Notes: generated by a model from the letters alone, not told the origin. A stretch of 64,000 bases of DNA from Morganella psychrotolerans (GCF_001676155.1 NZ_LZEW01000030.1:1-64000), one strand, 5' to 3'; numbered from the stretch's first letter, positions 28,090 through 38,099 are shown. Numbers and translations are program-made.

Positions 28090-28644
28090 ATGACAGCACT
28101 ACAAAAACCAAAAATTATCCGTACAGACAATATCGCCCAATCCCGTTTGTTCAGTATTCAGTCTGTTGCACTGGAATTCAGTAACGGCGTGGAGCGTGTT
28201 TATGAGCGAATGCGTCCGGCTAACCGTGAATCTGTTTTAATCGTTCCGGTTATCGGGAACGAACTCATTTTAATTCAGGAATATGCAGCCGGTATCGAAA
28301 AATACGAGCTGGGTTTCCCTAAAGGTGCAATCGATCCCGGCGAGGACATGCTGACTGCGGCTAACCGGGAACTGAAAGAAGAAATCGGTTTTGGTGCGCA
28401 GACACTGGCTCCTTTGCGTAAAGTCACGATGTCACCGTCTTATTTTTCGGGGCGGATGAATATTTTGCTAGCCACCGGTTTATATCCCGAGAAACTGGAG
28501 GGCGATGAACCTGAGCCACTGGTTCAGATGCGCTGGCCGATCAGCAATATGATGGATTTACTGACACATCCTGATTTTAACGAAGCCCGCAATATTACCG
28601 CACTGTTCCTGGCGCAACAATATTTGTCACAGATCGGGGAATGA
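28090..28644 (+). CDS. nudE: ADP compounds hydrolase NudE (Nudix)
   Basis: 184 residues matching E. coli NudE (186). A Nudix hydrolase active on ADP-ribose, NADH and diadenosine polyphosphates. The Nudix box GAIDPGEDMLTAANRELKEE leads into IGF (about residues 79-101) with the catalytic R-E-x2-E-E. An ERIC-like element precedes it by 60 bases. The position between igaA and mrcA is the conserved enterobacterial order. Confidence 0.95.
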   Translation: MTALQKPKIIRTDNIAQSRLFSIQSVALEFSNGVERVYERMRPANRESVLIVPVIGNELILIQEYAAGIEKYELGFPKGAIDPGEDMLTAANRELKEEIGFGAQTLAPLRKVTMSPSYFSGRMNILLATGLYPEKLEGDEPEPLVQMRWPISNMMDLLTHPDFNEARNITALFLAQQYLSQIGE

Positions 28645-28725
28645 CCTATTTTTAACACAAATAAACGGATTCCAATCATTAAAGAAAGGTATCAATTTGT
28701 GTTAAGTGCGGACGATTGAAAAAAC

Positions 28726-28916
28726 AAAGGGCTGCCGGATGGCAGTCCTTTCAGGCCGTTGGCAAACCTGTAAGGTTTGGTGACGACCAAAAGAGGTTGT
28801 AAAATAGACCAGGAAAATCAATTTATTGATTTTCGGCTGATAACACAAAGTAGGAAAAACCACGTTTTATCCTGCTTTGTATGCAATTTCAAAGGGCTGC
28901 CGGATGGCAGCCCTTT
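28726..28916. other. Hairpin-rich region bounded by a duplicated terminator
   Basis: Two near-identical terminator-like hairpins, AAAGGGCTGCC...GGCAGTCCTTT (28726-28751) and AAAGGGCTGCC...GGCAGCCCTTT (28891-28916), are direct repeats 165 bases apart. Between them lie CAAACCT/AGGTTTG (about 28763-28779), a perfect ten-base stem GAAAATCAAT/ATTGATTTTC (28813-28834) and ACAAAGTAGGA/TCCTGCTTTGT (28845-28880). The outer pair probably terminates nudE and mrcA. The interior could be a structured transcript or the product of a duplication; no promoter could be assigned. Confidence 0.55.
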
Positions 28917-28935
28917 GTTGCAGATCAGTATCTGA

Positions 28936-31461
28936 TCAGAAAAGCTCTTCTGCCGCGCCATCCTGCTGAATAATGGTTGTACCCACTTCAGAGACGCCGT
29001 AGTCAGTCGGTTCTGTGCCTTTGATAAAATACTCTGAACGCGAATTACCACCGGAAGCCAGCTTTCCGGTACTGCGGTTAATCTGCACAGAGATAATACC
29101 CGGCGGTGGTGGATCTTTACGCTCCGGTACGCCTTCCAGCGCAACTTTCATAAAGTCATTCCAGATTGGCTGAGCACTTTTCGCACCCGCTTCGCCGCGA
29201 CCCAGATCACGGATATTTTCATCAAAACCAATCCAGACCGCCGCGACGATGTCAGGGCCGTATCCGACAAACCAGGCGTCTTTTGAACTGTTGGTTGTAC
29301 CGGTTTTACCGCCGAGGTCACGGCGTTTGATATCTCTCATCGCCCGCCAGCCTGTACCACTCCAGCCCGGTTCGCCGTAAATATTTGAATTCATGGCATC
29401 TTTGATAAGAAATGCGACATCGGTGCTGACAACGTGCGGGGCATACGGAGAGTCATTTCCCGCCTGCGGTGCTTTTTCCAGATCCACTTCCGGTGCTGCC
29501 GGCTGGTCATTTTCCTGTGGCTGATTATCCGATTTTGCCACATCAGTTTCCAGGGCATCACTGTTCATCCGGGTGCTTAAATCGTGAGCGCCTTCACCGT
29601 AAATAACCGGAATATTGGTGCATTGCGGACAGGCAATCCGGGGTTTTGCGGTAAACAACATTTTGCCGTCCATGTCGTCAATACGGCTGATAAAGTACGG
29701 ATCGATAAGGTATCCGCCGTTTGTCATCACCGCATAGCCGCGCACCATCTGCATCGGGGTAAAGGATGAAGAGCCGAGTGCCATCGATTCAGTCCGGACA
29801 ATATTGCTGTCCGGGAAACCAAAGCGCAGCAGGTAGTCCGCTGCATAGTTCACACCCATTGCCCGCATTGCGCGCACCATAACCACGTTTTTGGATTGTC
29901 CGAGTCCCTGACGCAGACGGATAGGACCGTCATAACGCGGCGGGGAGTTCTTGGGACGCCAGTCCGTGCCTGAGCCATCTGCACGGACAATCGGCAGATC
30001 ATTGAGCAGTGAGGAAAGGGTCAGGCCTTTATCCAGCGCAGCGGTGTACAACAATGGTTTAATACTGGACCCGACCTGGCGCAGAGATTGTGTCACCCGG
30101 TTAAATTTGCTCAGTTCAAAATCAAACCCGCCGACCAGCGCGATAATCGCACCGTCTCCCGGATTCAGTGCAACAAAGGCGGAGTTAACATCCGGTAACT
30201 GTGACAGTACCCAGCGTTCTTTGCTCTGGCGCACCCAAATCTGTTCGCCGGTGTGGATTACGCCGTTAACCGCGCGTGGGGCAGGACCCATAGCGCGGTC
30301 AGAAATAAATTTCCGCGCCCAGCGCATGCCGTCCATGGTTAAATCAATCGTGCTGCCGTCTTTGAGCATCACCTGCGCGCGGGTGGCATCGGCACTGAGA
30401 ACAACTGCCGGATGCAGCGGACCGTAGACCGGTAATGTTTTCAGTTTACTCAGGATTTGTTCTGTATCCCACGGCGTGGCGTTCTGCTGCCATAACACCT
30501 GCTGTGCGCCCCGGTATCCGTGGCGGATATCATAATCAATGATGCCGTTATGTACGGCCGCTTCGGCACTGATCTGATCTTTACGTTTTACGGTGGTGTA
30601 GACCTTATAACCGTCGGTATAGGCATTTTCGCCATACTTTTCGATCATTGCCATGCGTGTCATTTCAGCCAGGTACGGCGCGGAAAAATCAATCTCCGGG
30701 GCATGGTAACTGGCATTAATCGGCTCACTGCGGGCTTCATCATACTGCGCACGGGTGATGTAATTTTCTTCCAGCATCCGGGTCAGTACAACATTGCGGC
30801 GTGCCAGTGCGCGGGATTTTGAATACAGCGGGTTAAATGTGGACGGCGCTTTCGGCAGTCCGGCAATAACGGCTGTTTCGCTCAGTGTCAGCTGGTCGGG
30901 GGTTTTGCCGAAATAGACATAGGCGGCAGCACCGACACCATAGGCACGCTGACCGAGGTAAATTTTGTTCAGATAAAGCTCAAGAATTTCATCCTTGGTG
31001 AGCAATTGCTCAATGCGGATAGCCAGGAAGGCTTCTTTTACTTTACGGATGACCGTTTTTTCCGGACTGAGGAAGAAGTTACGGGCAAGCTGCTGAGTGA
31101 TGGTACTGGCGCCCTGGGATGCCCGCCCTGAGGTCATTGCAACAGAGGCAGCACGGAAAATCCCGATAGGATCGATACCATGATGCTCATAAAAACGACT
31201 GTCCTCCGTCGCGATGAAGGCTTTTTTCATCAACGGCGGGATCTGGCTGAGAGTCAGCGGAATACGGCGTTTTTCGCCGAACTGTGCGATCAATTCGCCA
31301 TCGGCGCTATAGACCTGCATAGGTGTCTGTAATTTGACATCTTTCAGTGTTGCCACATCGGGCAAGTCCGGCTCGACATATTTGTACATCCCATATATCG
31401 AAGCTGCTCCAAGAAAAATGCAACAGACAACAAAGATCAATAAATACTTTAAGAACTTCAC
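28936..31461 (-). CDS. mrcA: Penicillin-binding protein 1A
   Basis: 841 residues matching E. coli PBP1A (850), a bifunctional peptidoglycan synthase anchored in the inner membrane by one N-terminal helix (about 5-27). The glycosyltransferase domain shows ATEDSRFYEHHGID (about 85-98), GASTITQQLARNFFL and the KxxE/LYLNKIYLG motifs. The OB-like insertion follows, then the transpeptidase domain with the acyl-serine motif SSIKP (about 465) and the late KTGTTNSSKDAWFVGY (KTG box, about 715). Divergent from hofM, as in E. coli. Confidence 0.96.
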   Translation of the reverse strand: MKFLKYLLIFVVCCIFLGAASIYGMYKYVEPDLPDVATLKDVKLQTPMQVYSADGELIAQFGEKRRIPLTLSQIPPLMKKAFIATEDSRFYEHHGIDPIGIFRAASVAMTSGRASQGASTITQQLARNFFLSPEKTVIRKVKEAFLAIRIEQLLTKDEILELYLNKIYLGQRAYGVGAAAYVYFGKTPDQLTLSETAVIAGLPKAPSTFNPLYSKSRALARRNVVLTRMLEENYITRAQYDEARSEPINASYHAPEIDFSAPYLAEMTRMAMIEKYGENAYTDGYKVYTTVKRKDQISAEAAVHNGIIDYDIRHGYRGAQQVLWQQNATPWDTEQILSKLKTLPVYGPLHPAVVLSADATRAQVMLKDGSTIDLTMDGMRWARKFISDRAMGPAPRAVNGVIHTGEQIWVRQSKERWVLSQLPDVNSAFVALNPGDGAIIALVGGFDFELSKFNRVTQSLRQVGSSIKPLLYTAALDKGLTLSSLLNDLPIVRADGSGTDWRPKNSPPRYDGPIRLRQGLGQSKNVVMVRAMRAMGVNYAADYLLRFGFPDSNIVRTESMALGSSSFTPMQMVRGYAVMTNGGYLIDPYFISRIDDMDGKMLFTAKPRIACPQCTNIPVIYGEGAHDLSTRMNSDALETDVAKSDNQPQENDQPAAPEVDLEKAPQAGNDSPYAPHVVSTDVAFLIKDAMNSNIYGEPGWSGTGWRAMRDIKRRDLGGKTGTTNSSKDAWFVGYGPDIVAAVWIGFDENIRDLGRGEAGAKSAQPIWNDFMKVALEGVPERKDPPPPGIISVQINRSTGKLASGGNSRSEYFIKGTEPTDYGVSEVGTTIIQQDGAAEELF

Positions 31462-31613
31462 CTGAAAGTTTCCGTTAGCCGTGTGGTGGACAGTTAATAA
31501 ACAGCGACCCTGTAGTATAAAGGTTCATGCCTTTCTTGAATACGTATTTTATAACTGACGGAAAATAAAGAAGAAATAATCATTTCGTATATCAATAATA
31601 AAAGGAATTATTA

Positions 31614-32423
31614 GTGCGGATAACTTCACGGGTGGCAGGGATCTCCCTTCAGGATGGCGCGATAATGATCGCACTCGGCTATAAATACCGCCATCACTGC
31701 TCTTTTGATGACTTTACCACTCTGCGTTTTCCTGACGGAGAACTGGCAGATGGCCGGGTGCAGGATCCTGCTGTGGTGTCGGCAGCACTGACCCGCTGGC
31801 GCCGCCGTTTTCGCGGGCGTTTACAGTGGCGCGTGGCACTGCCCGCCCCGTTGTATCTGCAACAACGTATTCGTCTGCCGGAAAGCCGGATGATACAGGC
31901 ATCGGTTGTTCCGCTGATCGATACATATCTGGCGCGCACCTTTCCGGGGCGCTGTCAGGAACTGATATACGATTACAGTATTTTGCCGGGGGAAATAGTG
32001 CTCACCACGGTACACCGCGCTGTCCGTGATATGTGGGCGATGCTGGCGGCAAAAATGGGCGCGCAACTGACGGTACTTGATCTCATTCCCTGCGCGCTGC
32101 GCTGTTTTGCACATGCCAGGGGTGTTCCCGCACAGGACTGGCTGTTGTTCAGTCAGGGAGATTCTGTCTGCTGGCAGGCCGGGACACCACATCCGGCACT
32201 CAGCGGCCAGGCAGAGCCGGATTTGCCTTCATTATCAGACGCGCTGACATTACAGGGATTTGATAAAGCGCAGGCGTCTTTATGCTGCCTGCATGATACT
32301 GCGGTATTACCGGTCGCCTGGCAGCATGAGTGTGAGCAATATAGCGTGACAGAGCCGGATACAGTGCCTCCGGGTTATGCGGCGGCTGCCGGAATGGTAT
32401 TGCGCGGGGTGGATAGGCTATGA
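31614..32423 (+). CDS. hofM: PilM-like DNA-uptake/pilus assembly protein HofM
   Basis: 269 residues, start GTG 31614 with AGGA eight bases upstream. It resembles E. coli HofM (259), a PilM/ComA homologue with an actin-like fold that forms the cytosolic part of the inner-membrane platform for type IV pili or DNA uptake. Similarity to HofM is modest but the gene is first in a hofMNOQ set upstream of aroK, which supports the call. In E. coli these genes let cells use external DNA as a nutrient. It overlaps hofN by four bases. Confidence 0.8.
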   Translation: MRITSRVAGISLQDGAIMIALGYKYRHHCSFDDFTTLRFPDGELADGRVQDPAVVSAALTRWRRRFRGRLQWRVALPAPLYLQQRIRLPESRMIQASVVPLIDTYLARTFPGRCQELIYDYSILPGEIVLTTVHRAVRDMWAMLAAKMGAQLTVLDLIPCALRCFAHARGVPAQDWLLFSQGDSVCWQAGTPHPALSGQAEPDLPSLSDALTLQGFDKAQASLCCLHDTAVLPVAWQHECEQYSVTEPDTVPPGYAAAAGMVLRGVDRL

Positions 32424-33001
32424 GCGGATATTATGTCAATCTGACTGCGTGGCGTGTCCGGTTACGCCGGAAAATCTGTCGCGGGATAGCTATCCGGCTT
32501 ATTTTTACGTGCGGCATTATGTTATCCGGTTTGATGATGTTCTGCTTACAAACCGGGAAACATGAAGCGCATCTGGGCGTGATGGAAATGGCAGAAGCGG
32601 CGCGTGAAACCCGCTGGCAGCCCCGGCTGATTGCGTTGGCGCAGGATATTGCCACACAGCAGCAGGCGGAAGACGTACAGCGCCGCCGGGCGCGTGCCGG
32701 ACGGGAAAACCTCCGGTATCGTGAACTGCTTCATTTTCTTCAGCAGCAACTCCCGGCAGACGCCTGGCTGGTGCGCTATCAGGCAGAGCAGCAGAAGGAG
32801 GAAACAGAAAATACGGTGCGGCATGTTCTGGCGGTAAAACGCTATCAGGTGATCGCGGCAACCCATCCTTTATTACACCACTCGCCGCCGGGGTTGCTGC
32901 CGCTCAGGCTGACCCGTCTGCATCATCATAAAGCGGCGCGTGTCCGGCAATTCACGCTGGTGACCGATGCCGGTGACAGGCATGCAAAGGCAGCACCATG
33001 A
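32420..33001 (+). CDS. hofN: PilN-like protein HofN
   Basis: 193 residues. A short cytoplasmic N-terminus (about 1-22) precedes one membrane helix (about 24-45) and a coiled-coil-rich periplasmic part (about 50-120), the plan of PilN/ComB. It overlaps hofM and hofO by four bases each (ATGA-type junctions), which indicates translational coupling. Sequence conservation in the family is low, so the call leans on topology and gene order. Confidence 0.75.
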   Translation: MSGYYVNLTAWRVRLRRKICRGIAIRLIFTCGIMLSGLMMFCLQTGKHEAHLGVMEMAEAARETRWQPRLIALAQDIATQQQAEDVQRRRARAGRENLRYRELLHFLQQQLPADAWLVRYQAEQQKEETENTVRHVLAVKRYQVIAATHPLLHHSPPGLLPLRLTRLHHHKAARVRQFTLVTDAGDRHAKAAP

Positions 33002-33534
33002 ACACGGACGCATTATGGCGCTGTTTACAGTATCGCAGCATGCAATGGGCAATTGCAGTGATGGTCTGTCTGCTGACGGGCGGCACACTCTGGTATTTTT
33101 ATCTGCTTCCGGCATTCAGTGACATAGAAGTGCGGCATCAGCAGTTGCAGAGACTCACCCGGCAGACAGAAATATTTCTCCCGGAGATTGAACATACATC
33201 CGGCTCTGCGGCACCGGCGTTACTTGCCCTGCTGCCGGAAACGGCACTGCCGATGCTGGCAGGCTGGCAGCAGGAGCCACAGGATGCCCCCTCGCGCTGG
33301 ATACTGACCTTTGAGGCAAATTATCCGGCACTGGCCGGTTTACTGGATACGCTGACCGCGCAACTGACGGAGCTGAACATCACCCGGCTGTCACTGCATC
33401 CGGTCACCACCGGCTCTCAGACATCTCCTCCGTTATTACAGATGACCCTGCACCTGGCATTACCCGGGGCGGAGAGCCGGTCAGTATCTGAGACTGATTT
33501 ACCGGATATTAATAAGGAAGAGCATGACAACTAA
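32998..33534 (+). CDS. hofO: PilO-like protein HofO
   Basis: 178 residues with one membrane helix near the N-terminus (about 18-38, AIAVMVCLLTGGTLWYFYLL) and a periplasmic domain, as in PilO/ComC. Its place after hofN and before the secretin supports HofO. It overlaps the secretin gene by 11 bases. No separate hofP (PilP) gene follows, unlike E. coli. Confidence 0.72.
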   Translation: MNTDALWRCLQYRSMQWAIAVMVCLLTGGTLWYFYLLPAFSDIEVRHQQLQRLTRQTEIFLPEIEHTSGSAAPALLALLPETALPMLAGWQQEPQDAPSRWILTFEANYPALAGLLDTLTAQLTELNITRLSLHPVTTGSQTSPPLLQMTLHLALPGAESRSVSETDLPDINKEEHDN

Positions 33535-34588
33535 AAGACAGGGATGGTTAGCCGGGCTGATTATAGGAGGCTATGTCCTGACGGGGGCCGCGGCACACAG
33601 TGAGATGCACCCGAGAGATCTCTTTCTGCCGGCGGAGATAAGCGCACAACAGGCTGCGGTGATGATCCCGCCGGTTTTATCTGTGGTCGCGGCGGATACA
33701 GCGGAGAACAGGCAGAGCCGCACATTCACATTGCAGCACGCCGATGCGGCTTCGGTTTTGGAAACGCTCCGCCATCATCATGGCGCGCTGTTTAGTGAGG
33801 GCGATGTATTGCAGGCTGATCCGCTGACGAATTCCCTCTTTATAGATGCGGGGGCGCAGATACTGACGCGTACAGAAGCCTGGCTGACACTGATGGATAA
33901 ACCACAGCAGCAGGTACAGATAACCGCACACATTGTGTCCGGCTCCCGCGAGGCGTTGCATGAACTGGGACTGCAATGGGGGACGGTGCTGCCATCGCCG
34001 GATAAAGGAAACCGGCTGCAATTACATCAGGCGCGGGGCAATAACACCTTTACCTTTAATATTGCCCGTATCAGCGGACATTTGCTGGAGATGGAGCTCA
34101 CCGCACTGGAGCAGGAGCAGCAACTGGATATCGTCGCCAGCCCGCGACTGACCACGGCGCATGAACACCCTGCCAGCATTAAACAGGGCTCGGAAATTCC
34201 GTATACCACACAGAGCCATGAGTCCGGCTCACAGGTTCAGTTTCGTGAAGCGGTGCTGGGAATGGAGGTCACGCCGCAAATTTTACGGGAAAACAAAGTC
34301 CGTCTGACGTTGCATATCAGCCGCAATGCCCCCGGAGTTGCACTGGTGCAGAACGGCAGTGAGCAATACGCAATTGATAAACAGGAAATTACAACGCAGG
34401 TGGTTGTACGTAACGGAGAGACACTGATCCTCGGCGGAATTTTTCAGCAGGACAGGGGAAAGCAAGTCACCGGAGTACCGTATTTGTCTGCAATCCCACT
34501 GATGGGAAAGCTTTTTACTCACCAATACGATAAACTCAGCCGCCGTGAATTGGTGATTTTCATTACACCACAACTGATTGATATTTAG
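33524..34588 (+). CDS. hofQ: Secretin HofQ (short N-terminus)
   Basis: 354 residues (E. coli HofQ has 412). After a signal sequence (about 8-26) there is one N-type domain (about 65-125) and then the secretin barrel core (about 135-352), with VASPRLTTAHEHPASIKQG, EIPYTTQ, EAVLGMEVTPQIL, ETLILGGIF and the terminal LVIFITPQLI. This would form the outer-membrane channel for DNA uptake or a pilus. The first N-terminal domain of E. coli HofQ is missing, and the early HPRDLFLPAE recalls the RDPF motif of PilP/HofP, so a hofP-hofQ fusion with loss is possible. Last gene of the hof set. Confidence 0.85.
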   Translation: MTTKRQGWLAGLIIGGYVLTGAAAHSEMHPRDLFLPAEISAQQAAVMIPPVLSVVAADTAENRQSRTFTLQHADAASVLETLRHHHGALFSEGDVLQADPLTNSLFIDAGAQILTRTEAWLTLMDKPQQQVQITAHIVSGSREALHELGLQWGTVLPSPDKGNRLQLHQARGNNTFTFNIARISGHLLEMELTALEQEQQLDIVASPRLTTAHEHPASIKQGSEIPYTTQSHESGSQVQFREAVLGMEVTPQILRENKVRLTLHISRNAPGVALVQNGSEQYAIDKQEITTQVVVRNGETLILGGIFQQDRGKQVTGVPYLSAIPLMGKLFTHQYDKLSRRELVIFITPQLIDI

Positions 34589-34798
34589 TAACTGCAAAAA
34601 TATCAGTCTGTTATATAATTATTTGCGGGAATTATCCGCAGGATAAAGTATTTTTTTATCGATTCTGCGGTGTTATACATTTGACGACTGCAACGATTTA
34701 GCATACAAGAGTTACCTAATTTAGTAGGTATGAAATCCTTGTTGCATCAAAACATGCTGTTAATCCGTTGACGGATAACGCCCTAATTTATCAGACTA

Positions 34799-34864
34799 CG
34801 CCTTATATCTCTGCGCGGCTCCCGTTATCAGAAGGATCCACAGAAATATAAGGCGCGGTTTTTT
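34799..34864 (+). terminator. Hairpin with T tract downstream of hofQ
   Basis: CGCCTTATAT (34799-34808) pairs perfectly with ATATAAGGCG (34846-34855), with a 37-base loop, followed by CGG and six T. It could end the hof transcript 210 bases after hofQ or be the 3' end of a short RNA. The rest of the 642-base gap up to aroK holds the ERIC-like element at 34964 and the aroK leader; nothing else was recognised. Confidence 0.45.
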
Positions 34865-34963
34865 ACAGGCGTTATGATAGTATGTGCAGATGTTCAGAGG
34901 CCGGATTGCGACAGGCATCACACAGCAGTACCTGAGATACTTTTCTGATTTTATACTCAGGTA

Positions 34964-35088
34964 TATACCCAACGCCATTCAAGATTCAGGCAGGCGGCAA
35001 AGGAAAACAGATGGGGAGCATGCATCAGTATGTGACCCAGCTGGTTGAGTACCGCCAACGAACCTGTAGTTTGAATGGATAAGGGTAT
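34964..35088. repeat. ERIC-like palindromic element, complete, reverse orientation
   Basis: About 125 bases from TATACCCAACGCCATTCAAG to TTGAATGGATAAGGGTA; it reads as the reverse complement of the copy at 27906 and contains GGCAGGCGGCAAAGG and CAGTATGTGACCCAGCTGG. It lies about 140 bases upstream of aroK. Confidence 0.85.
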
Positions 35089-35230
35089 GGTTGCAGTCAG
35101 GCAGAATATGCGCAGATAGTTTCAGGCTAATCTCACATATTCACTCACGAGGTTTCATTTGAGGTTCCGCCGCTGATCGGGTGAGCGGGGCGGGTTATCA
35201 TTAACGAATATTCTTAGTTATACCAAAAAC

Positions 35231-35755
35231 ATGGCAGAGAAACGCAATATCTTTCTTGTCGGCCCGATGGGTGCCGGCAAAAGTACTATTGGTCGTCAGC
35301 TGGCTCAGCAATTAAATATGGAATTTTTTGATTCCGACCAGGAAATTGAACATCGCACCGGTGCTGATGTGGGCTGGGTATTTGATGTCGAAGGTGAAGA
35401 AGGTTTTCGCCTGCGTGAAGAAAAAATCATCAATGAACTGACTGAAAAACAAGGTATCGTACTGGCTACCGGCGGAGGTTCCGTCAAGTCACGGGAAACC
35501 CGCAACCGCCTTTCAGCGCGGGGTGTGGTTGTCTACCTTGAGACCAATATTGAAAAACAACTGGCCCGTACACAGCGTGATAAAAAGCGCCCGTTGTTAC
35601 AGGTTGATGAGCCGGTCCGGGAAGTTCTGGTCAAACTGGCAGAAGAGCGTAATCCGTTGTACGAAGAGATCGCGGATATCACTATCCATACCGATGATCA
35701 GAGTGCAAAAGTGGTTGCAAATCAAATCATTGAGCTGTTAGAAACCAACAGCTGA
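35231..35755 (+). CDS. aroK: Shikimate kinase I
   Basis: 174 residues, E. coli AroK has 173. Phosphorylates shikimate in the chorismate pathway. The P-loop [15 protein letters not shown] (about 11-25), the shikimate-site [19 protein letters not shown] (about 34-52) and the GGGS and R-rich lid (TQRDKKRP) are intact. First gene of the conserved aroK-aroB-damX-dam-rpe-gph-trpS cluster; aroB follows after 31 bases. Confidence 0.97.
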   Translation: MAEKRNIFLVGPMGAGKSTIGRQLAQQLNMEFFDSDQEIEHRTGADVGWVFDVEGEEGFRLREEKIINELTEKQGIVLATGGGSVKSRETRNRLSARGVVVYLETNIEKQLARTQRDKKRPLLQVDEPVREVLVKLAEERNPLYEEIADITIHTDDQSAKVVANQIIELLETNS

Positions 35756-35786
35756 TTTTACATTACCGGCAACATGCGGAGGTGCC

Positions 35787-36869
35787 ATGGAAAATGTGAC
35801 AGTGACATTAGGTGAGCGTGCTTATTCAGTTTCGATTGCTCCCGGTCTCTTTTCCCTTCCCGGCACCTTTGCGCCGCTGACCTCCGGTCAGCGTGCAATG
35901 ATTGTCACAAACACCACCCTTGCCCCGCTGTATCTCACGACTCTCACCGAAAACCTTCAGCGCGAAGGCATTCTGGTGGATTCGGTGATCCTGCCGGATG
36001 GCGAAAAGTACAAGTCCCTGACAACCCTTGATCTGATTTTTACTGCATTGCTTGAGCATAATCACGGGCGTGATACCACGCTGATTGCGCTGGGCGGCGG
36101 AGTAATTGGTGATCTGACCGGGTTTGCGGCCGCAAGTTATCAGCGCGGTGTCCGTTTTATTCAGGTACCAACGACATTATTATCCCAGGTGGATTCCTCT
36201 GTCGGGGGTAAAACCGGCGTAAATCACCCGCTGGGTAAAAATATGATCGGCGCATTCTGGCAGCCGGCGAAAGTGGTGGTTGATCTTGACTGCCTGAAAA
36301 CGCTGCCGCGTCGTGAGCTGGCTTCCGGGCTGGCAGAAGTTATCAAATACGGCATTATTCTGGATAACGAATTCTTTGTCTGGCTGGAAGAGAATATCGA
36401 CCGTCTGCTGGCACTTGAGCCGCAGGCGATGTCATATTGTATCCGCCGCTGCTGTGAGCTGAAAGCTGAGGTTGTGGCGGCAGATGAAAAAGAAACCAGC
36501 GGGCTGCGTGCTTTGCTGAATCTGGGACACACCTACGGGCACGCTATTGAAGCCGAAATGGGCTACGGTGTCTGGTTACATGGTGAAGCGGTTGCCGCAG
36601 GGATGGTGATGGCCGCCCGCACTGCTGAATTACTGGGTGTATTCCGCCCGCAAGAGACATCCAGGGTAATTGCATTGCTGCAACGCACCGGATTACCGGT
36701 TCGCGGACCTGAATCCATGACGGCGGACATGTATCTTCCGCACATGATGCGGGATAAAAAAGTGCAGGGCGGTAAATTGCACCTGATTATTCCGACCTCG
36801 CTCGGACAGTCGGTTGTTCGTGCGGACATTACGCATGAAACCGTTCTGGCTGCTATTCAGTCAGTGTAA
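35787..36869 (+). CDS. aroB: 3-dehydroquinate synthase
   Basis: 360 residues (E. coli 362). Converts DAHP to 3-dehydroquinate using NAD+ and a divalent metal. Motifs: the NAD-binding [19 protein letters not shown] (about 103-121), the substrate loop [14 protein letters not shown] (about 135-148), and metal ligands in [12 protein letters not shown] (about 247-258) and the [10 protein letters not shown] block. A good GGAGG precedes the ATG. Confidence 0.97.
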   Translation: MENVTVTLGERAYSVSIAPGLFSLPGTFAPLTSGQRAMIVTNTTLAPLYLTTLTENLQREGILVDSVILPDGEKYKSLTTLDLIFTALLEHNHGRDTTLIALGGGVIGDLTGFAAASYQRGVRFIQVPTTLLSQVDSSVGGKTGVNHPLGKNMIGAFWQPAKVVVDLDCLKTLPRRELASGLAEVIKYGIILDNEFFVWLEENIDRLLALEPQAMSYCIRRCCELKAEVVAADEKETSGLRALLNLGHTYGHAIEAEMGYGVWLHGEAVAAGMVMAARTAELLGVFRPQETSRVIALLQRTGLPVRGPESMTADMYLPHMMRDKKVQGGKLHLIIPTSLGQSVVRADITHETVLAAIQSV

Positions 36870-37030
36870 CGCGGGTCAGTCCGGCAGAATGTTTTTTTAT
36901 ATCTGTCTCGCTGAGTGTCCGGAAAATGGTTACACTACGCATTATGACGCACCATGATGACGTACTTAGTGCGGGTCAGTTCTCTTCTGTTATATCTAAA
37001 GACAAGTTTCTGCTCTGATGGGAGGGCAAA

Positions 37031-38011
37031 ATGGACGGCTTTAAACCCGAAAAGCAAGAACCACAAATTTTCAGCGAGCCGGATGACGAAGTGATCCGTC
37101 CGGATGCTTCAGACCGGCCCGATCGCCCGGAGCGCCGCACTACACGTCCGCGCCCGCAGCAATCCCGCCCTAAATTTGCCGTATCCCGCCAGCAGATGAT
37201 GATTGGCGTGGCGGTTGTGGTATTGGTGCTGCTGATTATTGCGATCAGTTCTGCATTAAAATCACCGGCAGAACCGGAAGCACCGCAACAGTCGCAAAGC
37301 GGCGAGCGCCAGATAAACCTGGGCAGCTACAATAACAGCGACAGCAATAATAATGATGGCGGAGCAACGACGTTACAGCCGTCTCAGCCGGTCACGACAC
37401 AAGCCGGACAGAGCGGGGTAAATTTACCTGCCATCAATAATCTGCCGACTCAGGCTCAGCCGTCACAGACGACCGGCACCGGTCAGCGTGTGGATATCCC
37501 GGGTGATATTAATGATGCGCTGAATCAGGGCACTACCCAGAGCGGCGTTAATAATGCTGCACAGCAGAACATGAATAATCTGCCGCCGGTAACCAATATC
37601 CAGCCTTCTGCACCGGCAGAACCGAAAAAACCGGTTCAGGTGAAACCGCAGCCGGTGAAAACAACAACCGCTCAGCCGGTTAAGCCGCGTGAAGCAAGCA
37701 AACCGGTTACCGCAGCACCGGCAAAAAACAGTCAGGCGATTGCGAAAGCGGCTGCCGGCGGTTACACCCTGCAACTGAGCGGGGCGAGCCGTGCAGATAC
37801 GCTGAAAGCCTTTGCACAAAAGCACAGTTTGTCGAATTATCAGGTATATGAAACGTCACGTAACGGAAAGTCGTGGTTTGTCCTGGTTTACGGTAACTTC
37901 CCGACTGTCGGGGATGCAAAACGGGAAGTTGAGCGTCTGCCTGCTGAAATTCAGGGGAAAAAACCGTGGGTCAGAAAGATGCAGGATGTGCATCAGGACA
38001 TGAAAAAATAA
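37031..38011 (+). CDS. damX: Cell-division SPOR-domain protein DamX
   Basis: 326 residues. A basic cytoplasmic N-terminus (about 1-55) is followed by one membrane helix (about 57-78), a long periplasmic linker rich in Q, N, P, S and T (about 80-235) and a C-terminal SPOR domain (about 240-315, GGYTLQLSGASRADTLKAFA) that binds denuded septal peptidoglycan. Shorter than E. coli DamX (428), as the linker is of variable length. It lies between aroB and dam as expected. Confidence 0.93.
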   Translation: MDGFKPEKQEPQIFSEPDDEVIRPDASDRPDRPERRTTRPRPQQSRPKFAVSRQQMMIGVAVVVLVLLIIAISSALKSPAEPEAPQQSQSGERQINLGSYNNSDSNNNDGGATTLQPSQPVTTQAGQSGVNLPAINNLPTQAQPSQTTGTGQRVDIPGDINDALNQGTTQSGVNNAAQQNMNNLPPVTNIQPSAPAEPKKPVQVKPQPVKTTTAQPVKPREASKPVTAAPAKNSQAIAKAAAGGYTLQLSGASRADTLKAFAQKHSLSNYQVYETSRNGKSWFVLVYGNFPTVGDAKREVERLPAEIQGKKPWVRKMQDVHQDMKK

Positions 38012-38099
38012 ACACGAATTCCGTCAGGTGCTGATTGACTGTCTGAAACAGAGCAGGATCGGCGGCTCTGGCCTTTTTTGAGCAATGATTACAGGCAGC

